A stretch of DNA of 49,116 bases from an uncultured Clostridia bacterium (GTDB lineage: Bacteria > Bacillota > Clostridia > Christensenellales > Pumilibacteraceae), in contig CALVUQ010000011.1 in assembly GCA_944363615.1 (NCBI GenBank), forward strand, positions 1 through 49,116, in the 5' to 3' direction. The position numbers and the translations under genes are program-made. Under the pieces are notes generated by a model. The model was not told where the DNA came from. It did not search any database and was given only the letters and a program-made list of their open reading frames with translations. Shown here piece after piece: positions 25,186 through 33,400 of the stretch. The stretch's first letter is position 1; each line of letters starts with the position of its first letter.

Positions 25186-25439
25186 AGTTTGCGACCTGAC
25201 ATAATTTAAGACCTGAAATACGGTTAAATCCGCGGCGCTTTCGTTAAAAGCAGAAGCGGAATCGGAAAAACCGGTAAAAAGGTTCGGTAAAAGCACGGTG
25301 ACCCAAAAAACCGCATTGAAAAACCGGTAAACGCGCTGCATTAAGTATGGCAAAAAGCTTCGTAAAGCGCATGCGATATCGGTCAGGCCGCGTCAAAAGG
25401 GTCACGTTACAAGGAAATCAATTTTCAAGGAGATATATC

Positions 25440-26048
25440 ATGGACAAGAAAGCAGCCGAATGTTTGCTTAAGATCAAGGCGGTTTACCTTCGCCCCGAGC
25501 AGCCCTTTACCTGGGCAAGCGGAATTAAATCGCCCATTTACTGCGACAACCGCATAGTTTTAAGCTATCCCGCGGAGCGCGGCGTCATAGAGGACGGCCT
25601 TGCGGCGCTTGTGCGCAAAGAGTTCGGGGACGCTCAGGCGGTTTTCGGTACGGCTACGGCGGGGATTGCTCATGCCGCCATGGTTGCCGAGCGTCTTAAC
25701 CTTCCCACGGGTTACGTCCGCGGCGAAAACAAGAGCCACGGCAGACAAAACAGGATAGAAGGCAGGCTGGACGTCGGTGAAAAGGTAGTGCTTATCGAAG
25801 ACCTTATTTCCACGGGCGGCAGCTGTCTTGAGGCGGTGGAAGCCTTGCGCGAGGCGGGCGCGGAAGTTCTGGGAGTCGTGTCCATATTCACCTACAACAT
25901 ACAGCGCGGCTTCGACAATTTCAAAAGTCACGACTGCGTTTACAAGTCGCTTTGCGATCTTGAAACTCTTTTGGACGTAGCGGTGAAAACGGGTTACATC
26001 ACGGTGGCGCAGAAGTCGGAAGTGCTTTCCTTCCGCAACTCGCTGTAA
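25440..26048 (+). CDS. pyrE: Orotate phosphoribosyltransferase
   Basis: PyrE makes OMP from orotate and PRPP. The 202-residue protein has FTWASGIKSPIYCDNR, the GTATAGIAHA loop, YVRGENKSHGRQNRIEG and the PRPP motif KVVLIEDLISTGGS. The start ATG 25440 follows AAGGAGATATATC; the frame open back to 25347 lies in the spacer and is not part of the family fold. The carA start follows nine bases after the stop. Confidence 0.96.
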   Translation: MDKKAAECLLKIKAVYLRPEQPFTWASGIKSPIYCDNRIVLSYPAERGVIEDGLAALVRKEFGDAQAVFGTATAGIAHAAMVAERLNLPTGYVRGENKSHGRQNRIEGRLDVGEKVVLIEDLISTGGSCLEAVEALREAGAEVLGVVSIFTYNIQRGFDNFKSHDCVYKSLCDLETLLDVAVKTGYITVAQKSEVLSFRNSL

Positions 26049-26057
26049 GGAGGAACA

Positions 26058-27104
26058 ATGGCATATCTTTATTTAATAGACGGAACGGTGTTCGAGGGCG
26101 AAAGCTTCGGTTACGCCGCCGACGCAATGGGCGAGGTGGTGTTCAACACGGGCATGACGGGCTATCAGGAGCTTCTGACCGATCCCTCTTACGCGGGGCA
26201 GATAGTCACTATGACTTATCCGCTTATCGGAAACTACGGCATAAACTCCTTTGACGACGAGTCGGACGGGCCCAAAGTGCGCGGTTTCGTGGTGCGCGAT
26301 TACTGCGAATATCCTTCCAACTGGCGGTCGGAAGAGACTTTGGACAAATATCTCAAAGACCATAAAATAGCGGGAATTCAGGGCATCGACACCCGCGCGC
26401 TTACCAAAAAGCTGCGCAGCATCGGCACCATGAACGGCATTATCTGTCAAAACTATCCCACGCCCGAACAGATTAAAGCGGTGCAGAATTACCGCATCGA
26501 AAACCCCGTGGAACAGGTCACCGCAAGCAAAAGTTACGAAATAATCGGCGGCGCCAAAAGGGTTGCGGTCATCGATTACGGGCTTAAGCGCAATATAGTG
26601 GATTCGCTGGTAAAATGCGGTCTTACCGTCAGGGTATTTCCTGCTTCCGTCACGGCGGAAACGGTGCTTGATTACAATCCCGACGGAATAATGCTTACTA
26701 ACGGCCCCGGCGACCCCAAAGACAACGTTTTTGAGATTGCTCAGCTTAAAAAGCTTATAGGTAAAAAGCCCATATTCGGCATTTGCCTCGGCCATCAGCT
26801 GCTGGCGCTTGCCAAAGGCGGCAACACCGTAAAAATGCCTTACGGTCATCGCGGCTCCAACCAGCCGGTAAAAGACCTTGAATCCGGAAGGATATACATC
26901 ACCAGTCAGAATCACGGCTACTGCGTGGACGCGGATTCGCTTAAAGGTGTGGGGCGGCTTTCCCACGTCAACTGGAACGACCGCACCTGCGAGGGTATGG
27001 AATACGACGACGGCAGGACTTTTTCCGTCCAGTTCCATCCCGAGGCAAGCCCCGGACCCAAGGATACGTCCTTTTTGTTCGAAAAGTTCGCCAAAATGCT
27101 TTGA
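26058..27104 (+). CDS. carA: Carbamoyl-phosphate synthase small subunit
   Basis: CarA hydrolyses glutamine and delivers ammonia to CarB. The 348-residue protein has the N-terminal small-subunit domain (LIDGTVFEGESFG, VFNTGMTGYQE) and a C-terminal class I glutaminase with nucleophile in FGICLGHQLLALA, plus SQNHGYCV and VQFHPEASPGP holding the His and Glu. ATG 26058 follows AAGGAGGAAC. Placement inside the pyr operon suggests a pyrimidine-dedicated enzyme. Confidence 0.97.
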   Translation: MAYLYLIDGTVFEGESFGYAADAMGEVVFNTGMTGYQELLTDPSYAGQIVTMTYPLIGNYGINSFDDESDGPKVRGFVVRDYCEYPSNWRSEETLDKYLKDHKIAGIQGIDTRALTKKLRSIGTMNGIICQNYPTPEQIKAVQNYRIENPVEQVTASKSYEIIGGAKRVAVIDYGLKRNIVDSLVKCGLTVRVFPASVTAETVLDYNPDGIMLTNGPGDPKDNVFEIAQLKKLIGKKPIFGICLGHQLLALAKGGNTVKMPYGHRGSNQPVKDLESGRIYITSQNHGYCVDADSLKGVGRLSHVNWNDRTCEGMEYDDGRTFSVQFHPEASPGPKDTSFLFEKFAKML

Positions 27105-27116
27105 GAGGTTTCGATT

Positions 27117-30100
27117 ATGCCCAAAGACAAAAGTATTAAAAGAGTTCTCATAATAGGCAGCGGGCCCATTGCCATAGGCCAGGCCGCCGAGTTCGATTAC
27201 GCAGGCACCCAGGCGTGCCGCGCGCTTAAATCCGAGGGGATTTACACTATTCTGGTCAACTCCAATCCCGCCACCATAATGACCGACAAGGAAATGGCGT
27301 CGAGAGTTTATCTGGAGCCGCTTACCCCCGAGGTATTGAAAAACATCATCCGCAAGGAAAAACCCGACAGTATTCTTCCCACGCTGGGCGGCCAAACGGG
27401 GCTTAACCTTGCGTGCGAGCTTGCCGAAAGCGGGTTTCTGGAGGAGGCCGGCGTACGCCTTTTAGGCACCACCGTCGAGTCTATAAAGAAATCCGAGGAC
27501 CGCGAGCTTTTCAAACAGACCATGGAGGAGATAGGCGAGCCGTGCATAGACTCCGTGATTGCGCACAACGTGGAAGACGCCGTGAATTTTGCGGACGAGA
27601 AAGGTTATCCCGTGATAGTGCGTCCCGCATACACGCTGGGCGGTACGGGCGGCGGCATCGCTGACGACGAAACATCGCTTAAGACTATATGCAAGACGGG
27701 ACTTCAGGCGTCGCGCGTACATCAGTGCCTTATCGAAAAATGTGTTTCGGGCTGGAAGGAAATCGAGTACGAGGTCATGCGCGACCAGAACGGCAACGTC
27801 ATCACCATCTGCAACATGGAAAATCTGGACCCCGTGGGTATTCATACGGGCGACAGCATAGTGCTTGCCCCTTCGCAGACTTTGCGCGACGAGGAATATC
27901 AGATGCTTCGTTCCGCCGCGCTGAACATTATTTCCGCGCTTAAAATATGCGGCGGCTGCAACGTGCAGTTCGCGCTGGACACCAAGTCCATGAAATACGC
28001 GGTGATAGAGGTCAATCCCAGGGTGTCGCGTTCTTCCGCGCTTGCAAGCAAGGCTACGGGATATCCCATCGCGAAAGTCGCCGCGCTTATAGCGATAGGC
28101 TACAACCTCGACGAGATAGTAAACGGGGTTACGGGCAAAACATACGCTTGTTTCGAGCCCACTTTGGATTACGTCGTCTGCAAGTTTCCGCGCTGGCCTT
28201 TCGATAAGTTTACGGAGGCAAACAGGACTTTGGGCACGCGCATGAAAGCTACGGGCGAAGTGATGAGCATCGGCGCCAATTTCGAGGCGGCTTTGCTTAA
28301 GGCGGTGCGCTCGCTGGAGCTTAATCACTATTCGCTGGACAGCGCAAAGTTCAACAAAATGACTAAGGACAAGCTGTACGCACAGCTTACCGTTAAGGAC
28401 GACGAGCGTCTTTTCTGCGTCTGCGCCGCTTTAAGAAAGGGAATATCCGTTGACGCGATAAGTGAAATTACCACCATAGACAAGTGGTTCCTGGTAAAGC
28501 TTAAGGGAATAGTGGAGCTTGAAGAGAAAATCAAGCGCGAAAAGAAGGCTTGTTTAAACAAGGAATTTTTCAGAAAAATCAAGCGCAAGGGCTTTTCCGA
28601 CCGCGCCATAGCCGACTGGTGCGGAGTCAGCGAATCGGAAATAAGGGCGCTTCGCGAAGGCATGGGAATACTTCCCGCCTATAAGATGGTTGACACCTGC
28701 GGCGCGGAGTTCGAGGCGGTTTCCCCTTATTATTACTCCACTTACGAGCAGGAAAACGAGGCCGCAGCAACGGGCAAAAGGTCCATCGTGGTACTGGGCA
28801 GCGGTCCTATCCGCATAGGGCAGGGCGTGGAATTCGATTACTGTTCCGTTCAGTGCATAAAAGCCATCAAGGCCGCGGGGTATGAGGCTATAATAGTAAA
28901 CAACAATCCCGAAACCGTTTCCACCGACTTCGACGTCAGCGACAAACTGTATTTCGAGCCGCTTACCCCCGAGGACGTCGTCAACGTGCTGGAGTTGGAA
29001 AAACCCGAAGGAGTCGTCGTGCAGTTCGGCGGGCAGACCGCTATCAAGCTTGCTAAATCCGTGTCCGACGCGGGCTATAAAATTCTCGGCACTACCGTGG
29101 AATCCATAAACGACGCCGAAGACCGCGAGGAATTCGATAAGCTGCTTGAAAAGCTGCACATACTGCGGCCGAAGGGAAAAACCGTCTACACACGCGAACA
29201 GGCGCTGGACGCCGCTCACGAGCTGGGATATCCCGTGCTGGTGCGCCCGAGTTACGTTCTGGGCGGGCAGGGCATGGAAATTGCGTACACCGATACCGAA
29301 ATCCGCGAGTACATGGACATCATAAACGTCAACATTCAGGACCACCCCGTGCTTGTAGACCAGTACATCGCGGGTAAGGAGCTGGAAGTAGACGCCGTTT
29401 GCGACGGCAAAGACGTGCTTATCCCCGGAATTATGGAGCATATCGAGCGCACCGGCGTACACAGCGGCGACAGTATTTCGCGCTATCCGTCTTCTTTCCT
29501 CGGCAAAACCGTGGATAACATTATCGACATCACCAAAAAACTCGCGCTGGGCACAAAAACCGTGGGACTTATAAACATTCAGTTCATTCTGAAAGGCGAG
29601 GATATTTACATCATAGAGGTAAATCCCCGTTCCAGCCGTACGGTGCCTTACATCAGCAAGGTCACGGGCATTCCCATGGTGGGGCTTGCCACGCGTTGCT
29701 GTCTGGGAGAAAAGCTGGAAAACATGGGTTACGGCACAGGACTTTACAAAAAATCCGATTATTACGCCGTAAAAGTGCCCGTATTTTCCAACGATAAGAT
29801 TCCCGAGCTGGAAATTTCCCTCAGCCCCGAAATGAAATCCACGGGCGAAGTTCTGGGCATTGCTCCCACGGTGGGCGAGGCAATCCTTAAAGGCCTTTAC
29901 GCCAGCGGAATCAACATGAGCAAGGGCGGAATATTCATATCCGTTTCCAACAAGAGCAAGCAGGAGGCGCTTCCTTTGGCCAAAGACCTTTTCGACCTCG
30001 GGTACAAGCTGTACGCAACGTCGGGTACGGCCGCGGCGCTGAGAGAAAGCGGCATCGTCGCCGAGGAAGTGGGCAAGCTGCACGAGTGCGACGACATTGA

Positions 30101-30320
30101 ACGCATGATAAAGTCGGGCAGCGTCAAGCTCATCGTCAACACTCCCACAAAGGGCAGAAACACCCGCCGCGACGGCTTCAGGATAAGAAGGCTTGCCGTG
30201 GAAAGCGGAGTTACCGTTTTCACCTCGCTTGATACCGTTTCCGCGTTTGTCGAGGCGCTTAAAGTGGGCAAAAAGGACAGCGAGCTTACTCCGGTGGCGC
30301 TTCAGGACATCGGCTACTGA
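27117..30320 (+). CDS. carB: Carbamoyl-phosphate synthase large subunit
   Basis: CarB makes carbamoyl phosphate from bicarbonate, ammonia and two ATP. The 1067 residues contain two homologous ATP-grasp halves: the first with IGSGPIAIGQAAEFDYAGTQ and VRPAYTLGGTGGGI, the second with LGSGPIRIGQGVEFDYCSVQ and VRPSYVLGGQGMEI. A C-terminal MGS-like allosteric domain (YKLYATSGTAAALRESG) follows, where UMP or ornithine would act. It is full length and ends the pyr operon before a terminator. Confidence 0.97.
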   Translation: MPKDKSIKRVLIIGSGPIAIGQAAEFDYAGTQACRALKSEGIYTILVNSNPATIMTDKEMASRVYLEPLTPEVLKNIIRKEKPDSILPTLGGQTGLNLACELAESGFLEEAGVRLLGTTVESIKKSEDRELFKQTMEEIGEPCIDSVIAHNVEDAVNFADEKGYPVIVRPAYTLGGTGGGIADDETSLKTICKTGLQASRVHQCLIEKCVSGWKEIEYEVMRDQNGNVITICNMENLDPVGIHTGDSIVLAPSQTLRDEEYQMLRSAALNIISALKICGGCNVQFALDTKSMKYAVIEVNPRVSRSSALASKATGYPIAKVAALIAIGYNLDEIVNGVTGKTYACFEPTLDYVVCKFPRWPFDKFTEANRTLGTRMKATGEVMSIGANFEAALLKAVRSLELNHYSLDSAKFNKMTKDKLYAQLTVKDDERLFCVCAALRKGISVDAISEITTIDKWFLVKLKGIVELEEKIKREKKACLNKEFFRKIKRKGFSDRAIADWCGVSESEIRALREGMGILPAYKMVDTCGAEFEAVSPYYYSTYEQENEAAATGKRSIVVLGSGPIRIGQGVEFDYCSVQCIKAIKAAGYEAIIVNNNPETVSTDFDVSDKLYFEPLTPEDVVNVLELEKPEGVVVQFGGQTAIKLAKSVSDAGYKILGTTVESINDAEDREEFDKLLEKLHILRPKGKTVYTREQALDAAHELGYPVLVRPSYVLGGQGMEIAYTDTEIREYMDIINVNIQDHPVLVDQYIAGKELEVDAVCDGKDVLIPGIMEHIERTGVHSGDSISRYPSSFLGKTVDNIIDITKKLALGTKTVGLINIQFILKGEDIYIIEVNPRSSRTVPYISKVTGIPMVGLATRCCLGEKLENMGYGTGLYKKSDYYAVKVPVFSNDKIPELEISLSPEMKSTGEVLGIAPTVGEAILKGLYASGINMSKGGIFISVSNKSKQEALPLAKDLFDLGYKLYATSGTAAALRESGIVAEEVGKLHECDDIERMIKSGSVKLIVNTPTKGRNTRRDGFRIRRLAVESGVTVFTSLDTVSAFVEALKVGKKDSELTPVALQDIGY

Positions 30321-30347
30321 AAAGCAAAATCATATACAAAATTCGTC

Positions 30348-30380
30348 AAAGAACGGTTGAAAATACACCGTTCTTTTTAA
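30348..30380 (+). terminator. Terminator of the pyr operon
   Basis: AAAGAACGGT (30348-30357) and ACCGTTCTTT (30367-30376) form a perfect ten-pair stem with a nine-nt loop and a T-rich tail, 28 bases after the carB stop. Confidence 0.9.
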
Positions 30381-30407
30381 TTTTATGCCCGTTTTGCCGA
30401 CTTCGGA

Positions 30408-30436
30408 TTGATTTTTGATTTGTTATATGTTATAAT
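30408..30436 (+). promoter_or_regulatory. Promoter of the helicase-met unit
   Basis: TTGATT (30408-30413) and a perfect TATAAT (30431-30436) are separated by 17 nt. Together with the preceding terminator this isolates the helicase and the met genes behind it from the pyr operon. Confidence 0.75.
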
Positions 30437-30471
30437 CAGTAAGACGGCGCGTGCCGTTAACGAGGTATCAG

Positions 30472-33400
30472 ATGTCATCGGAAAAAGAAACCGTCACCGT
30501 CGGACTGGAATTAGAGCTCAGTCCCGTAATAAGTTATTACATGTTGCAAACGGGCACAAGCCCTTTCAACAGACTTTACGTTAAAAACTATACGGACGAG
30601 GAACTGGACGGCGTTACCGTGGAGATAACGTCGCGGCCGGGCTTTTTGCTGCCTTTCTCCAAGACCGTGACTTTGCCGCGAAAATCCGTGCTTAACTTTG
30701 AGGCGGAAAACCTGATTTCTCCCGTGTTCACCGTCGCTTTGTCGGAGCGCAGCGAAGGGGAAATTACCGTAAGGGTAAGCCGCGGGGGCAAAACGCTTTG
30801 CGATAAAGTTTCCCAAGTCACTTTGCTGGCGTTCAACGAATGCGATTTTTCCGCGCGGCCCGAAAGCCTTGCCGCCTTTGTGCGCAAGTCGTCCGCCCTT
30901 AAACCCGTCAGCGCGATGATCGAGAAAAAGCTTGCTTCCTGGAAGCAGAAATATACGGGCGGATTTTACGGCGACGCCGGTAAAAACGACGTAAGATTTT
31001 ATTTTGCGGCGGCATACGCCGTATTAAGCGAAATTTCCTTCGTCCGCGCCGAGCAAAGCGGCAACGATATCATCGTGGCGGACGCGCAGGAGCTTATTAA
31101 GAACAAGACCGCCTCTTCGTGCGAGCTTGCCCTTCTGTTTGCATCCGTATTGGAAAACGCGGGGATCAACTGCGTATTCGGGCGTTCGGGCGACGGTTGG
31201 TACGTGGGTGCGTTTCTGTCCGACGAGTGTTTCGGCGACACGGTTATCGACGACTCGTCTTTGATAGAAAACAAGATAGAACGCGGCGTAAACGAAATTT
31301 CCATGGTGTCCGTTGCGGGCATTTTCGAAGGGCTTAACTTCGAAAGCAACGAAAAGCGCACCGTTTCGGCCATAAAAAAACAGGGTATAGAATTCTTCGT
31401 CGACCTTAAGTACGCGCGCATGATGAACGTTCTGCCGCTGCCGGAGCGCGTTAAGACGGCGGGCGGATACGACCTTAAGACGGCGGCGGATTATTCGGAT
31501 ACCGCTTTGCCGCGCAGGATAGAGGAAATCAAGGGCAATTTAAGCGGCGGCACGCTTGTCACGCGCGAAAAGCAGTGGGAAAGGCGCCTTTTGGACCTTG
31601 ACATGCGCAACCCTCTTTTAAACTTCAAGGTTTCCGCTTATACCGTTAAGATTCTTACCGCAAAACTGGACGATTTTATTGCGTCGGTGTCTTCTTTTAC
31701 GGATTTAGAGCTGCGGCCCACGGATCCCGGCGAGGTTACGCTTCTCAGCGCGTTTAAGGAGGATTTCACCAAAACCGTTTCGCTTAAGCCCGTTTCTGAC
31801 CTACTGCTGTACGAATACAAAAACAAACATTTAAGGGTGCCTTTCTCGGGCAAGGATTTCGAAAAGGCGCTTACCGGCGTTTACCGCAAGGAAAAAAGCC
31901 GTCAGGAAGAGTCGGGCACCGCTTCGCTTTATCTGGCCGCCGGTTTTTTAAAGTGGTCGGTAGACGAAACGGATTATAAATACGCGCCCGTGTTGCTTTA
32001 TCCCGTCACCATGGTAAGGCGCGGCGGACTGGAAAAGACGTATTCCGTTTCCGTAAACGAAGATGAAGTGCACGTCAATACCACGCTTTTAGAGTATCTT
32101 TATCAGCAGTTTAACATCGACGTGCGCGCGTTAAGCGAGTTCAAGGCGCAATCGCTTTCGGGTTACGCGCCCGTTCTCGCCCGTATCAAAAAGGAAGTTT
32201 CCGGGCAAAAGGGCTGGGCGATATACGACAGCGTGTACCTTTGCTCTTTGTCCTTTTCAAGCTATCTCATGTGGAAAGACGTCCGCACCAGAATGGACAA
32301 GTTCCGCGAAAGCAAGCTGATACGTTCGCTGCTTGAAAACCGCAGCGAATACACCGCCGCGGACTCCACTGACGGTCAGTATTCGTCGGACGAGGCGTAT
32401 CTGGAGGGCGGCAGAATCTATCTGCCCATAAGCGCGGATTCGTCGCAGTATTCCGCTGTCGTCGACTCTTTAAGCAAGAGTTTCGTTTTGCACGGCCCGC
32501 CCGGAACGGGTAAATCGCAGACGATTACCAACATGATCGCCAACAATATCGTAAACGGCAGACGGGTACTGTTCGTCGCGGAAAAAATGGCGGCGCTTTC
32601 CGTCGTTTACAAAAGACTCAAGGATATAGGGTTGGGCGACTTCTGTCTGGAGCTGTATTCCGAAAAGACCAAAAAAACGGACGTTGTCGATAAGCTGGTC
32701 AACACCATGTCGCTTGCGGGCTCCGCTCAAAGCAAAGCTTCGGTCGACAACAGGAAGGAGCTCAGTTCTCTTATCCAAAACATCCAGGGCGAAATGGACG
32801 CCATGCATACCGTCCACTCTCTGGGATTTTCGGTTTACGAGGGTATTTTAGGCTATCTTGACAACAAGGACGCGCCCGATTGTTTGACTATAGACAGCCT
32901 TTTCTACGAAAAACTGAATAAAAACAGCTTCAACCGTTATCTTGGCCTGCTTACGGAGCTTTCTTTGCGCGCAAAAGAATGCGGCAACATCGAAAAATCG
33001 CCTTTCCGCGACGTGGGCAGGTTCGACTATAACGAGCGCTGGCGCGTCCGCGGCGAAAGCATTCTCCAGATTTATTATCGAGAGCTTAAAACGCTTAAAA
33101 GCTATGCGCGCAATCTCATACCCGTCTTTAACATGCGCACCGTGTCGCTTACCCGCGAGAAAATAAAGGGGCTTTACGAAGTTTCGCGCTTGATCAACGG
33201 GTCGGCGGCCGTCAGAAAAGTCATTTCGGGCGGGCGGGAAAACGTTTCGCTTTTGTCCGCAGCGGAAAGCTATCTGTCGCTGATAGAACTTGAGAGTCGT
33301 CTTAAGGAAGCGTTTTCGCTGCGTTACGGCGAGTTTCCCGAAAAGATCTTTTCGGCGTCGGAAGTGCTTAACGCGCGCAAAAAGGATTCTTCCATGGCGC

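Noticed and set aside
26073..27395. A 440-residue minus-strand open frame opposite carA and carB
   Set aside because: It is antisense to two certain genes; long antisense frames arise here from the codon bias and appear opposite many genes, for example 466 residues at 16183-17583.
30451..30471. GTG 30451 as the helicase start
   Set aside because: It lies only 15 nt from the -10 box, with no ribosome binding site; ATG 30472 has GAGG at the proper distance.
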